Shown here piece by piece: positions 8,371-17,546 of a stretch of DNA of 64,000 bases. The number at the start of each line of letters is the position of its first letter. The first letter of the stretch is position 1. Under the pieces are notes generated by a model. The model did not search any database. It saw only the letters and a program-made list of their open reading frames with translations, and had not been told where the DNA came from. The DNA comes from Pseudomonas sp. (GTDB lineage: Bacteria; Pseudomonadota; Gammaproteobacteria; Pseudomonadales; Pseudomonadaceae). Location: the NCBI GenBank assembly GCA_030603065.1, contig JAUVYN010000006.1, positions 23,871 through 87,870 of the forward strand, read 5' to 3'. The position numbers and the translations under genes were made by a program.

Positions 8371-9216
8371 ATGCAGGTTCTTACCGTTGGTTCCATGGCC
8401 AGCCGCTGGCCGGCTCGTCTTCGTCTGGTCGCGCTTCTGCTCCTGCTTGGCGGAACTCTTCTCGGGGGCGGGCTGGTCTTCGCTCAAGCGGAAACCGCGG
8501 CGGCCCCGGCGGTCGCTTCGGCGCAGACCCTGGCAGCACCAACGGGCGAGCGTTTTGGCGTGCAGGAGATGTTTGCCCAGGCCGACTGGGTGGTGAAGGG
8601 CGTGATGATATTTCTGGTGTTTTGCTCGCTGGTCACCTGGGCGGTGCTGTTCGAGAAGATGGTGGTTTTCGCCCGAGCCCGCAATGCTAACCGGCGCTTT
8701 CTCGATGCTTTCCGCCAGGGCGATCTGCAGCGTCTGGAAGAGCAGGCGGGTTCCAGTGCGATGGGCAGGATGTGGCAGGTGGCGCACGCCGAGCTCGGCC
8801 ATTTTCGGCAGGCCGGGTCCGAGCAGAGCGCGGACCGCATCAATCGCCTGCTGCAGCGCATGTCATTGAACGCGAGCATCGTGCAGGAGCGTGATCTGGC
8901 GCGTCTCGGCAGCATGATGGGGGTGTTGGCGACCATTGGCGCCACAGCGCCCTTCATCGGACTGTTCGGTACCGTCTGGGGGATCCTCAACAGCTTTGCG
9001 AGCATCGCCACCATGAAGTCTGCCAGCCTCGCCATTGTGGCGCCGGGTATCGCCGAGGCATTGCTGGCGACTGCGCTCGGCCTGTTCGCGGCTATCCCGG
9101 CGGTAATGATCTTCAACAAGTTCGCGCGGGACATCAACGGCTTCGTGGGCTCGCTCGACAACTTCACTGCGGAAATGATCGCCAGCACCTCGCGCCAGCT
9201 CGATGGGGTGAGCTGA
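8371..9216 (+). CDS. exbB: ExbB-type proton channel subunit of the TonB system
   Basis: A 281-residue MotA/TolQ/ExbB-family protein. It has a cleavable-looking N-terminal signal (residues about 1-38, ending FAQAE), a first TM segment (VMIFLVFCSLVTWAVLF), a cytoplasmic loop and the paired C-terminal TM helices with ATIGATAPFIGLFGTVWGI and GIAEALLATALGLFAAIPAV. With ExbD and TonB it uses the proton gradient to energise outer-membrane uptake of siderophores, haem or metals. An AAGGGG ribosome site about 7 bases upstream supports the start at 8371; an ATG at 8395 is the alternative. Confidence 0.92.
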   Translation: MQVLTVGSMASRWPARLRLVALLLLLGGTLLGGGLVFAQAETAAAPAVASAQTLAAPTGERFGVQEMFAQADWVVKGVMIFLVFCSLVTWAVLFEKMVVFARARNANRRFLDAFRQGDLQRLEEQAGSSAMGRMWQVAHAELGHFRQAGSEQSADRINRLLQRMSLNASIVQERDLARLGSMMGVLATIGATAPFIGLFGTVWGILNSFASIATMKSASLAIVAPGIAEALLATALGLFAAIPAVMIFNKFARDINGFVGSLDNFTAEMIASTSRQLDGVS

Positions 9217-9218
9217 TC

Positions 9219-9653
9219 ATGGCCATTCACTTCGATTCCGGGCCGACGGTCAAGCGCCACAATTACCAGCAGAATGCGGAAATGAACATCACGCCCTTCG
9301 TGGATGTGATGCTCGTCCTGCTGATCATCTTCATGGTGGCAGCCCCGCTGGCGACCGTCGAGGTGCCGGTGGATCTGCCAAGCAACGCTGCTGCAGCCAG
9401 CCCGCCACCGACCGACCCGATCTACGTGAGTGTGCAGGCAGGGGGCGGGTTATTCGTGCAGGAAACTGCTGTCGAGTTGGGCGGGCTGGTTGCCAGTGTT
9501 CAGGCTCTTACGGCTGGTCAGACCGAAACGCGCATGTACCTGCGTGGCGACCAGGCGGTTGACTACGGCACCCTGATGGGTGTGATGAACACACTGCAGA
9601 AGGCGGGCTACACGCGTATCAGCCTGGTTGCCTCAGAGGAGCTCGAGCCCTGA
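9219..9653 (+). CDS. exbD: ExbD-type TonB energising subunit
   Basis: A 144-residue single-pass protein. The N-terminal cytoplasmic part (NAEMNITPFVDVMLVLLIIF) has the conserved aspartate inside the membrane helix that takes part in proton flow, followed by a periplasmic domain. It starts two bases after exbB and its stop overlaps the tonB start (TGATG), so the three are one translationally coupled operon. Confidence 0.93.
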   Translation: MAIHFDSGPTVKRHNYQQNAEMNITPFVDVMLVLLIIFMVAAPLATVEVPVDLPSNAAAASPPPTDPIYVSVQAGGGLFVQETAVELGGLVASVQALTAGQTETRMYLRGDQAVDYGTLMGVMNTLQKAGYTRISLVASEELEP

Positions 9654-10393
9654 TGAGGACGCCTCTCACATCCGCTGGCTGGCCGCTTCGGGCTACGGTG
9701 GTGCTGGGTTCGGTGGCGTTGCATGCGGCCTTGCTGGCCTGGCTGCTCAATGGGCGAGCGCCCCATGCGCCCCTGAGCGAGCCGATCATGATTGCCGTGG
9801 AGATGGTCGAATTGCCTCCACCGCCTCCAGACCCAAAACCGGAACCAGAACCAGAGCCGGAACCAGAGCCAGAACCGGAACCTGAACCTGAACCAGTCGT
9901 TCAGCCTGAGCCGCCAAGGCCGACGCCGCCACCGCCACGCCCGGCACCGCAAAGGCCAGCTGCCGCGGCGCCTGCTGCCAAACCCGCGGGTCCGCCGGTC
10001 CATTCATTCGGCGCGAACAATGACTGGGCTGCCCCGCCAGCGCCAACGCCGAGCGAGACATCCGGTCGCGGGCGACCGGTTCCCGCAGGGTACGCAGAGG
10101 CGGTGAAAGGTCAGGTAATTGCCGGGCTGCAGCGACCGGACGGTGCGGTCTATGCGCCTCCGCCGGGATACAAGGGCGACCCGAACGATTTCAAGCGCCA
10201 GTGCTTCATCCCTTACGAGATCACTGTGGATGCATCGGGCCGGATGCTTTCGTTCGAGATAGATCGTTGTGGTGACGAGTTGCTCGATGCGGCGGCTGAA
10301 CAGGCCATTAGGGCGGCCGGACCATTTCCGCCACCACCCAACCAGGGCGCTACTCGGTATGTCATTTACGGTAACGCCATTTTCATTCGTTGA
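9653..10393 (+). CDS. tonB: TonB energy-transducing protein
   Basis: A 246-residue protein. It has an N-terminal membrane anchor (about residues 13-35), a periplasm-spanning proline-rich region (Pro-Glu repeats, then Pro/Arg/Ala-rich), and a C-terminal domain where FIPYEITVDASGRMLSFEIDRCGDELLDAA fits the TonB fold. It carries force from ExbBD to TonB-dependent receptors. No receptor gene is adjacent, so it probably serves receptors elsewhere. The C-terminal part is less typical than the N-terminal half. Confidence 0.87.
   Translation: MRTPLTSAGWPLRATVVLGSVALHAALLAWLLNGRAPHAPLSEPIMIAVEMVELPPPPPDPKPEPEPEPEPEPEPEPEPEPVVQPEPPRPTPPPPRPAPQRPAAAAPAAKPAGPPVHSFGANNDWAAPPAPTPSETSGRGRPVPAGYAEAVKGQVIAGLQRPDGAVYAPPPGYKGDPNDFKRQCFIPYEITVDASGRMLSFEIDRCGDELLDAAAEQAIRAAGPFPPPPNQGATRYVIYGNAIFIR
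9839..9895 (+). repeat. Pro-Glu codon repeat within tonB
   Basis: An uninterrupted run of alternating CCN and GAR codons encodes the rigid Pro-Glu rod of TonB. Such near-perfect hexanucleotide repeats can change length by slippage, which would alter the reach of TonB across the periplasm. Confidence 0.75.
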
Positions 10394-10405
10394 CAGGAGC
10401 CACCC

Positions 10406-13009
10406 ATGAGCTTCGAACAGCACGCGCGCCTGCTGGCGCTTGCCAGTGCAATCATTCTGGCCAGTGCCTGCGCTACCGAGCCGGTATCAGGCCCGGTGCC
10501 CTTCCATGACAATACGCCGCGCGCGGTGACCCCACGCGGCCAGACCCTGGCGAGCTTCGACTGCGCTGGAGCGCTGCCGGCTGTGCATCAGCATGTTTGC
10601 GCGAGCCAAAACCTCGCTCAGCTCGATCGACAGGTTGATGAGCTCTACCGCGCGCAATCGCGTTTTAGTGACCTGCCGGGGCAACTGCTTCTGGAAGCCA
10701 ATCAACGCGCGTGGCAGCTCAGTCGGGAAGGTCAGTGCGCTCTGCAGTCCAGCACATCGGGTACGGCAATCGATCCTCACGCTGTGGCCTGCCTGGAGTC
10801 GACCTATCGAGTGCGGCTACGCCAGCTGCAGGAGTGGCCGGTGTCTCAGGCCAAGGCTCAGGGAAGTGCGCATCCTATGGCCAGCTACGCCGAGTTTCGT
10901 CTGCAGGACGACCGCAGCCCGGAAATCTGCCGTCCGCTGGAGAGTGCGTTCAACGATAGCCTGCGACGCCAGGGCCGGGCGACGCCGGCGACTCTGAGCG
11001 GCGCGGCGCTGGTTGCTGGGTCCAATGCAGCTACCCAGCAGGCGGCCGTGAACGGGTTGTCTGTGCACGTGACTCTGCAGAATGCGGGTACCTTCGGTGG
11101 ACATGAAATCCGTGCACTCGGTTTGAGTATCGACGGTCGGCCGGTGCTCGACGAGCGAACCCTGCCGCAATGGATTGCAGAGCAGCCGAACTATGGGGGA
11201 CGGGCTCACGCGTCCTCCTCACAGACCGGTGATTACGGTGCCATCGACGTGTTTACCCTGGATGGCCGGGCATTGGTGATGGTCAGCGAGACCTGGGGAT
11301 TCTACTCGCCGGCTGCCCGCGGCGAATCGGCGTATGCGGGTATCTATGCTGTCAGTCAGTCCGGCTTGCAGCCGCTATGTCTGTACCAGACCTACCTCAC
11401 GCCGCCACGCACCAATACGCTGGCAGGGCTTGGGGTATATGCCGCCCTTCAGTCCGAGCTCGACGCCATCGCAGGGTTGCCCCTGCCCGGATACGCACAG
11501 CACGAGCGGCGCGACAATTTCCAGTCCTGGAAGGAGCGCCAATGGACGCTGCTCAACCTGCCTTTGCTGGGGGCGGACGAGCTGTCCCGATTCGGACGTG
11601 AGGCCGCCATTCGTCAGCGTCATGACGCCGCGCTCGAAGCGCTGTTTCAGTGGTCCGAGCGTAACCTGCGCAACAAGACGATCTATCGGCGGGTGCTGCC
11701 GATGATGCAGCCGGCGCACCAGGAGCTGCGCCAGATGTTCGTTGAGCAGGGCTTGAGTGTGTCCGAAGCCCAGTTCGCGGCCGATCTGCTATTCCATGAA
11801 ACCTTCGCACGGGCGATGGAAAATCTGTTGGCTCCAGCGCAGCCACCTGCGCTGCCGGTAGCGCCTTTTGCTGATTACCGGCCCCGCTTCGCTATCGCGC
11901 CCACTCCCGGCGAGCTCGAGCGCGGCCGCAATTTCGCCACCCTGCACAGCGTGCTGCTGAACAATGCGCCGGTAGCAGCGGTTCGCGACTTCATCGATTA
12001 CGAAACCGCCAATCTCGGACTGGCCCGGGGTAGGGGGCCTGACAACGATTCGGCGGTGATGGCCGCCGTAGGTAATGTCGATGCCTTGCGTCTGCTGCTG
12101 GCCCAGGGCTTCTCGCCGGATCAGCCGAACGACTGGGGCAAGACGGCTCTGATGACCGCAGCGCAACTCAGCCGACCCGAAGCGGTCAAAGTACTGCTGG
12201 AGGGTGGCGCCGATCCGCACCGTCAGACCCTCGGTCGGCAGTCCGCCGGGGTCGGAGGGCCGGATCGGGCCGAAGCTGCGGGCCCGCAAAAAACCGCCCT
12301 GCTTATGGCGGTAGAGGACGGCGAAGCAGGCGTTATCGAGCCGCTGCTGGCGGCCGGTGCAGCCCGCCAGGCCTGGGCGGGTTATCAGCAACAACTCTGT
12401 GGAGCCTTGAAGCAGAACGCGCGGCTCGATGAAGCCCAGCAGGCACGTTTCAGCGCTCAGCTTTGCGATACGCTGCCTGGCGAGCCAGTGCTGAGCCGGG
12501 CTGCACCAGGCAATCTGCGCCTCGGTGAGACGTTGGTGATCCGCGATGAGGGGATGGAGTATCCGGTCACCCTGGTCCAGCGCGACGCGATGACACTGTT
12601 CGGCCGGCCGGTAGAACTGAAGCCACAGGAGCTGCGTACCAGGCTGCAGGGGCTGGCCCAGAGCACGGGCACGGCTGCAGTACGGCGTGGCGGAGCACGA
12701 CTCGCCGGTCCACTGACCCTGGTATTTCCAGACCTTTCGGCCAACACCGAGAGCCGGCTGAAAATGGAGGTGAGCTTTCCGATCAACAACAGTGCAGCAT
12801 CCGTGTCGGGTTACACTGTCAGCCGGCGCGAGCAGCAGCAGGTGTTGCGCGTGCCCTTCGACACCCAGCGCAACGATGTCGAAGGTACCTGGCGCGCACT
12901 GCTCAGCGCAGCCCTGACCCAGGGATTCACGCCGACCGGGGAAGGATACGTGGTGATTCATACGAGAGGTACCAGCAGTACCGAATACCAGTTGGTGGTT
13001 ACCGACTGA
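10406..13009 (+). CDS. Large lipoprotein with LprI-like N-terminus and ankyrin repeats
   Basis: An 867-residue exported protein with a lipoprotein signal (lipobox LASAC, Cys about residue 22). Residues about 48-135 (FDCAGALPAVHQHVCASQNLA, four cysteines, QLDRQVDELYR) resemble the LprI/DUF1311 lysozyme-inhibitor type domain. About residues 545-660 hold ankyrin-like repeats (AAVGNVDALRLLLAQGFSP, KTALMTAAQLSRPEAVKVLL, KTALLMAVEDGEAGVIEPLL). The last 200 residues are beta-rich and unrecognised. It begins 13 bases after tonB with an AGGAG ribosome site and may be co-transcribed. A cell-envelope protective or protein-binding role is likely; the function is unknown. Confidence 0.7.
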   Translation: MSFEQHARLLALASAIILASACATEPVSGPVPFHDNTPRAVTPRGQTLASFDCAGALPAVHQHVCASQNLAQLDRQVDELYRAQSRFSDLPGQLLLEANQRAWQLSREGQCALQSSTSGTAIDPHAVACLESTYRVRLRQLQEWPVSQAKAQGSAHPMASYAEFRLQDDRSPEICRPLESAFNDSLRRQGRATPATLSGAALVAGSNAATQQAAVNGLSVHVTLQNAGTFGGHEIRALGLSIDGRPVLDERTLPQWIAEQPNYGGRAHASSSQTGDYGAIDVFTLDGRALVMVSETWGFYSPAARGESAYAGIYAVSQSGLQPLCLYQTYLTPPRTNTLAGLGVYAALQSELDAIAGLPLPGYAQHERRDNFQSWKERQWTLLNLPLLGADELSRFGREAAIRQRHDAALEALFQWSERNLRNKTIYRRVLPMMQPAHQELRQMFVEQGLSVSEAQFAADLLFHETFARAMENLLAPAQPPALPVAPFADYRPRFAIAPTPGELERGRNFATLHSVLLNNAPVAAVRDFIDYETANLGLARGRGPDNDSAVMAAVGNVDALRLLLAQGFSPDQPNDWGKTALMTAAQLSRPEAVKVLLEGGADPHRQTLGRQSAGVGGPDRAEAAGPQKTALLMAVEDGEAGVIEPLLAAGAARQAWAGYQQQLCGALKQNARLDEAQQARFSAQLCDTLPGEPVLSRAAPGNLRLGETLVIRDEGMEYPVTLVQRDAMTLFGRPVELKPQELRTRLQGLAQSTGTAAVRRGGARLAGPLTLVFPDLSANTESRLKMEVSFPINNSAASVSGYTVSRREQQQVLRVPFDTQRNDVEGTWRALLSAALTQGFTPTGEGYVVIHTRGTSSTEYQLVVTD

Positions 13010-13035
13010 CGATCGGCGCGACCGGTATCGATCCG

Positions 13036-13056
13036 CGGGGTCTCATATGGACCCCG
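13036..13056 (+). terminator. Hairpin after the ankyrin lipoprotein gene
   Basis: A perfect 7-bp stem (CGGGGTC at 13036-13042, GACCCCG at 13050-13056) with a 7-base loop lies in the 68-base gap before the next gene. The T-tract after it is weak (GTTAC), so termination may be partial. Confidence 0.45.
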
Positions 13057-13077
13057 TTACAATACAGGTTGCGTTAA

Positions 13078-14607
13078 GTGACAAGAGCTTCACTTCTACT
13101 GATTTTCTGCCTGCTGCTCGGGAATCTTCCGGGTTGTGCTACATCATTGCCCAGACATGACCTGCCGCCGCAATTGGCTGTCCCGCCCGGTGCCGATTCA
13201 TCCATTGCGCGCTATGTCGCCGCGCAGGAGGCCGCACCGGGCACCTCCGGATTTCGGTTGGTGAAGAACGGGAGTAACGCGCTGGCCATCCGCCTCCAGA
13301 TGATCGAGACCGCCGAGCAAAGCCTGGACCTGCAGTACTACATCTACGCAGCGGACCGAACCGGGGCACTTTTTGCCGAGCGGCTGCTGGCTGCCGCTGA
13401 TCGGGGCGTGAGAGTACGCCTTCTGCTGGATGACATAGGCAATGGCTTGGCCGACTTCCGCGTCGCGGCGCTTGCGCAGCATTCCAACATTCACATCCGT
13501 CTGTTCAATCCGACCACGATACGCCATCCCTGGCTGCGCTACCTGAGTAAGGTGGCAGAATTCGGTCGGATCAATCATCGCATGCACAACAAACTGATGA
13601 TCGTCGACAGTCAGATGTTCATCACTGGCGGTCGCAACATTGGCGACGAGTACTACGAACTCACCGAGCGGAACTTCCAGGACCTCGATGTTCTGGGCAT
13701 CGGCGCGGTGACGCATGAGGTGGTGGCCAGTTTCGACGAGTACTGGAACAGCCACAAGGCGGTACCAATAGGTCGGCTAGCTGGTAATCAGGGGGAGGGG
13801 GTTCTGCTCGAATTGCGTCAGGTGCTCGCTCGTATTGCAGCTCACCACGCTGACGGCCCTTACATGGATGCGGTGCGTGACTCGCCCTACAATGATTTTC
13901 CGCACGGCATGCCTGGCGTCTGGCGCTGGGGCTATGCCGACTGGCTGTACGATCCACCCGCCAAGGCGGACCCCCAGGACCCGCGGAACAGGATTCCCTA
14001 CGTCGGGCGTGGCCTCACCAGCCACGTAATAGCCGCTGAATCCGAGTTGCTGCTGATGACGCCATATCTCATTCCGGGGCCACAGGGCGAGGCGATGCTG
14101 ACCCGCGTGGCGGATCGGATAGAGCTTCGTATCCTGACCAATTCCCTGGCTACGACGGACGTGCTTGCGGTACACGGCAATTACGCACCTTACCGCGCAC
14201 GCCTTCTCCAAGGTGGTGTACAGCTATGGGAGCTCAAGCCGGTGGCTGGCCAGGCAGAACAGGCGAGACCCTTTTTCAACGAGTCGGTGGCCAGCCTGCA
14301 CGCGAAAGCCTTTGTTTTCGATCGCACCACGTTTTTCATCGGCTCGATCAATATGGACCCCAGGTCGATCAACCTCAATACCGAGTCGGGCGTGCTGATT
14401 AGCCAGCCTGAGCTTGCCCAGGAGATGGCCAGGCTGTTTGAGCTGTGGACATCGGACGAGTATGCCTATGCACTAAGCCTGAACGAGCGCGGGCAGTTGC
14501 GCTGGTCGTCCGGGGACGCGATGCTGACCCGGGAGCCAGAGGCATCTCGGTTGCGTCGGTTCGGTGCCTGGCTCATTCGCTGGCTACCGATCGAAGAGCA
14601 CCTCTGA
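13078..14607 (+). CDS. Phospholipase D family lipoprotein, ClsC-like cardiolipin synthase
   Basis: A 509-residue PLD-superfamily enzyme with two HKD motifs, RMHNKLMIVD and SLHAKAFVFD, that would form one active site. It begins with a GTG codon and a lipoprotein-type signal (LLGNLPGC). Length and the spacing of the motifs match ClsC-type cardiolipin synthases, which join phosphatidylglycerol with another phospholipid at the membrane. It meets clsA on the opposite strand end to end with no gap. Confidence 0.82.
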   Translation: MTRASLLLIFCLLLGNLPGCATSLPRHDLPPQLAVPPGADSSIARYVAAQEAAPGTSGFRLVKNGSNALAIRLQMIETAEQSLDLQYYIYAADRTGALFAERLLAAADRGVRVRLLLDDIGNGLADFRVAALAQHSNIHIRLFNPTTIRHPWLRYLSKVAEFGRINHRMHNKLMIVDSQMFITGGRNIGDEYYELTERNFQDLDVLGIGAVTHEVVASFDEYWNSHKAVPIGRLAGNQGEGVLLELRQVLARIAAHHADGPYMDAVRDSPYNDFPHGMPGVWRWGYADWLYDPPAKADPQDPRNRIPYVGRGLTSHVIAAESELLLMTPYLIPGPQGEAMLTRVADRIELRILTNSLATTDVLAVHGNYAPYRARLLQGGVQLWELKPVAGQAEQARPFFNESVASLHAKAFVFDRTTFFIGSINMDPRSINLNTESGVLISQPELAQEMARLFELWTSDEYAYALSLNERGQLRWSSGDAMLTREPEASRLRRFGAWLIRWLPIEEHL

Positions 14608-16047
14608 TCAAAGCAGCGGGCTCATGAAATACATAAGCCGTTCCAGGCTGCGAACTGTTCGGCCACGTCTCTGCCAACTCTCCAGCGTCAGTCGCTCGCA
14701 AGAGGTCTGGTAACTTTGCAGAAGTTCGCCGATTTGTCGGCAACTCTCCTGGGTAGTGAGCGCAACCGTGAGTTCGAAATTTAGCTGCAGGCTGCGTATG
14801 TCCAGGTTCACGCTGCCTACCAGGGCCAGTTCGTCATCCATGAGCATCGCCTTGGTGTGCAGTAGTCCGCCATCGAATAGCAGAATTTCCACACCGGCCA
14901 GCAGCAGGATTTCATAGTAGGAGCGACTGGCCCAGCCCACCATTACCGAATCGTTTCGCCGTGGCAGCAGCAGCTGCACCCGCACACCCCGCTGGGCGGC
15001 CTGGCAAAGCGCGTTGAGGATCGCTTCGGAGGGCACGAAGTAGGGTGTACTGATCACGATGCTGCGGTTTGCACGGTAGATGCTGGTCAGCGTGGCCTGG
15101 CCGATGAGATCTTCGCCGACACCTGGCCCAGATGGGATTACCATCAACCAGTGGTTCGATGGCACGGGCGTGTTATCGATTTCTGGCAGGCGCCGCTGAC
15201 CGGTCTCCACCTCCCAATCCCAGGCAAATACCTTGGCCAGACCCGATGCTGCCTGTCCCTCCATGCGCAACATGACGTCGATCCACTGGCCTACGCCGGC
15301 CTTGCGCTTGAAGCAGCTTGGATCGGCCATATTCATGGAGCCGGTAAAGGCGACTCGCTCATCGATCACCACGAGCTTGCGATGCATGCGCAGGTCAATT
15401 CGGTGAACCAGCGCGCGGATGAGTTTGACCGGTAGCGCGGGCACCACTTCGATTCCTGCGGCGACCAGCTTGCGACGCCAGGGCGAGCGGAAGAAGGGGC
15501 GGCTGCCAGCATGATCGATCAGTAGTGACACCTGCACGCCGCGCTCGGACGCCTGGATGAGCGCTTCGCTCAGTTCGTCCACCCGACCGCCGGGATGCCA
15601 GATATAGGTTTCGATACGAATCGACTGGCGGGCGCTACGAATGTCTTCGCAAAGCCGGTCGAAGATCTCCTCAGGCGAACGCAGCAGCTCCAGCCTGGAG
15701 TAGCTTTGTGCGCTGATGTGAACCTGGGTGGTCAGCAATTGGTTGATTGCCAGACTGAGCTCGCTCGATGGCAGCGCGGAGCCGGGTGGGATGCGAGTGT
15801 CGAGGCTCCGCAGATAGGGCTCCACCATTGCCCTGGCCCGGGACGCACGGTCGCGGCCCAGGTTCAGTTCGCCGATCATCATGTAGAGAACTGCCCCAAC
15901 GATCGGCAGGATGTAAATCACCAGCAGCCAGGCCAGGGTGACGCTCACCGGCTTGCGCAGGGCGATCACCCGAATGGTTACCCCGGCGATGAACACCCAG
16001 TACAACACCGCGAGGATGACGCCGATGATGTTCTGCAGATTCGCCAT
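14608..16047 (-). CDS. clsA: Cardiolipin synthase A
   Basis: A 479-residue protein with two N-terminal membrane helices (about residues 7-60), then two HKD motifs, RMHRKLVVIDERVAFTGSMN and LLHTKAMLMDDELALVGSVN. This is the bacterial ClsA design: two phosphatidylglycerol molecules are converted to cardiolipin plus glycerol in the inner membrane. It stands alone on its strand, convergent with the ClsC-like gene. Confidence 0.9.
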   Translation of the reverse strand: MANLQNIIGVILAVLYWVFIAGVTIRVIALRKPVSVTLAWLLVIYILPIVGAVLYMMIGELNLGRDRASRARAMVEPYLRSLDTRIPPGSALPSSELSLAINQLLTTQVHISAQSYSRLELLRSPEEIFDRLCEDIRSARQSIRIETYIWHPGGRVDELSEALIQASERGVQVSLLIDHAGSRPFFRSPWRRKLVAAGIEVVPALPVKLIRALVHRIDLRMHRKLVVIDERVAFTGSMNMADPSCFKRKAGVGQWIDVMLRMEGQAASGLAKVFAWDWEVETGQRRLPEIDNTPVPSNHWLMVIPSGPGVGEDLIGQATLTSIYRANRSIVISTPYFVPSEAILNALCQAAQRGVRVQLLLPRRNDSVMVGWASRSYYEILLLAGVEILLFDGGLLHTKAMLMDDELALVGSVNLDIRSLQLNFELTVALTTQESCRQIGELLQSYQTSCERLTLESWQRRGRTVRSLERLMYFMSPLL

Positions 16048-16089
16048 GGGTGTCCGGTCAGCTCAGCGGAAGAGAAGGCAGTAACGGTT

Positions 16090-16428
16090 TCACAGGCAGT
16101 TGTCCGGCTTTGGCAGTCCGGCAAACTTGCTCGCCAGCTTCGCTGGGCTGCCCGGGAACAGCTTCAATAGATACAGGCTGGTGCCTTTGTCTGACCCCAG
16201 ATGCAGGCCAACGTACTTGACCATTGGGCGCATCGCTGGAGAGAGCTGAAATTCCGCGTAGAACTGTCGCAACAGGCGAATCACCTCCAGATGTGCTTCG
16301 GTCAGTTCAATCCCGTCCTGTTCTGCAAGCGCAGTGGCGACCGCTTCATCCCAGTCGGCCAGGTGAACGAGAAAGCCTTCCTTGTCGATCGGGATCTGCC
16401 TGGCACCTACGCTGATTGATCGGCTCAC
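16090..16428 (-). CDS. tusE: TusE sulfurtransferase (DsrC family)
   Basis: A 112-residue DsrC/TusE protein that accepts persulfide sulfur from TusBCD and hands it to MnmA for 2-thiolation of tRNA wobble uridine. The catalytic cysteine is the second-last residue (KPDNCL), as in TusE. I chose the GTG at 16428, which overlaps the tusB stop (GTGA) and gives the usual N-terminus SRSISVGARQIPIDKEGFL; the open frame extends to an ATG at 16458 inside tusB. It is the last gene of tusDCBE. Confidence 0.9.
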   Translation of the reverse strand: MSRSISVGARQIPIDKEGFLVHLADWDEAVATALAEQDGIELTEAHLEVIRLLRQFYAEFQLSPAMRPMVKYVGLHLGSDKGTSLYLLKLFPGSPAKLASKFAGLPKPDNCL

Positions 16429-16736
16429 CAGCTGATCACCTTCGAATGCTCCACGCATAGCTCGACCATGCGCAAATAGTCCACCACCATCACCCGGCCA
16501 GGCAGATCATCCAGCGCCAGTCCGCGTGCCAGCAGATCGTTCTCAAGCGCAAAGAGTTTGACGCTGCCGGGTAGCAGTCGCAGCGCGTCGACCGAGCGAG
16601 TGTCTGGTAGCAGGCCGTAGACCGCATCCTCGATCAGCAGAAGCGACTGGCCTGGGCCGACCGTGCGCAACCAGCAGTTGAAGGATGGGTGAGTGGCGGG
16701 GGAATGCCGAAGTATATGTAGCGGATGGGCGGTCAC
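16425..16736 (-). CDS. tusB: TusB subunit (DsrH family)
   Basis: A 103-residue small DsrH/TusB protein (MTAHPLHILRHSP, LLLIEDAVYGLL). It lacks an obvious catalytic cysteine in the central loop, as is normal for TusB, and is a structural subunit of the TusBCD hexamer in the 2-thiouridine sulfur relay. It overlaps tusC by four bases and tusE by four. Confidence 0.88.
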   Translation of the reverse strand: MTAHPLHILRHSPATHPSFNCWLRTVGPGQSLLLIEDAVYGLLPDTRSVDALRLLPGSVKLFALENDLLARGLALDDLPGRVMVVDYLRMVELCVEHSKVISW

Positions 16737-17086
16737 AGCGTCACCACCTGATCGTAGTTTTCAAGCAGTGCGGCAATCTCCGTCGAGTCGATAGGCCGTG
16801 CCGGAAGCATGCAGCGATCGGATGTCAGTCCGCGATCCTTGAGCGAGAGCGAGCAGGCAAAGAGTTCGTCGACCCCGAACATGGGTAGAGCCTGAAGATT
16901 GGCGGTCAGGGATTTCGCGTCGATTCGCGACGCGTCTTGCCCCTTGGCCAGCTGCAGCACACCGTCAGCCATGAATAGCATTCCGGTCGGCACGCCGAAG
17001 GCGGCAGCGGCAAGCGCCAGGTCAAGCGCTTCTCTGGCGGCCAGGTGAGTGGGGGGCTGACGGCTGATGACGAGCAGGCTTCGCAT
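16733..17086 (-). CDS. tusC: TusC subunit (DsrF family)
   Basis: A 117-residue DsrF/TusC protein of the TusBCD sulfurtransferase complex. The start at 17086 (MRSLLVISRQPP) has the usual TusC N-terminus and a GGAAA ribosome site about 7 bases upstream. An ATG four codons earlier at 17098 overlaps tusD and is less likely. Confidence 0.88.
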   Translation of the reverse strand: MRSLLVISRQPPTHLAAREALDLALAAAAFGVPTGMLFMADGVLQLAKGQDASRIDAKSLTANLQALPMFGVDELFACSLSLKDRGLTSDRCMLPARPIDSTEIAALLENYDQVVTL

Positions 17087-17087
17087 G

Positions 17088-17477
17088 TCAGTTTCCAAAG
17101 GTCACTGCGCGATCGGCGCTTTGCAGGGCGTCGACCCATTGACCGAGCCCACTCAGAGTGTATGGATCGCCGGTACTGGCCGCAGGGGAGTCCCAGCGCT
17201 GTGCCTCGGCCTCATCCAGCACGCCGCGTCGTAGTGCCGCGGCGATGCAGACCACAGCATCGAGCTTTTCCCTTTCGACGAAGCTGCGCCATTCAACGCA
17301 AATGTCGATTTCGTCCTGGGGTTGCACACCAAGCCGAGATGCAACGTACACCCCGTCGCGATAGAAGAACAGACGGCTGATGTTATGGCCCGAAGCGATG
17401 ACCGCTTCGGCGAACCTGAGCGCGCTACGCGCGGCCGGATCCTGGGGGCCGGCGAGCAATGCAATGGCAAAGTTCAT
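17088..17477 (-). CDS. tusD: TusD sulfurtransferase subunit (DsrE family)
   Basis: A 129-residue DsrE/TusD protein. The start MNFAIALLAG is typical, and Cys77 in AVVCIAAALRRG lies at the place of the persulfide-carrying Cys78 of E. coli TusD. It receives sulfur from TusA and passes it to TusE. The open frame reaches back to 17537 through the terminator hairpin of yccA, which is not credible as coding sequence. It is the first gene of tusDCBE. Confidence 0.9.
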   Translation of the reverse strand: MNFAIALLAGPQDPAARSALRFAEAVIASGHNISRLFFYRDGVYVASRLGVQPQDEIDICVEWRSFVEREKLDAVVCIAAALRRGVLDEAEAQRWDSPAASTGDPYTLSGLGQWVDALQSADRAVTFGN

Positions 17478-17500
17478 GAAATGGACCGGTCGAAAACGAT

Positions 17501-17522
17501 GAGGCCCGCAAAAGCGGGCCTC
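17501..17522 (-). terminator. Rho-independent-type terminator after yccA
   Basis: A perfect 9-bp GC-rich stem (17501-17509 with 17514-17522) and a 4-base loop lie between the yccA stop and the tusD start. On the minus strand it is followed by ATCGTTTTCG, a modest T-run, so some read-through into tusDCBE is possible. Confidence 0.75.
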
Positions 17523-17546
17523 GGAAGTATAACGCAACTGGGTTTA

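Noticed and set aside
17478-17537. tusD starting at 17537
   Set aside because: The extension runs through the yccA terminator hairpin; the family N-terminus begins at 17477.
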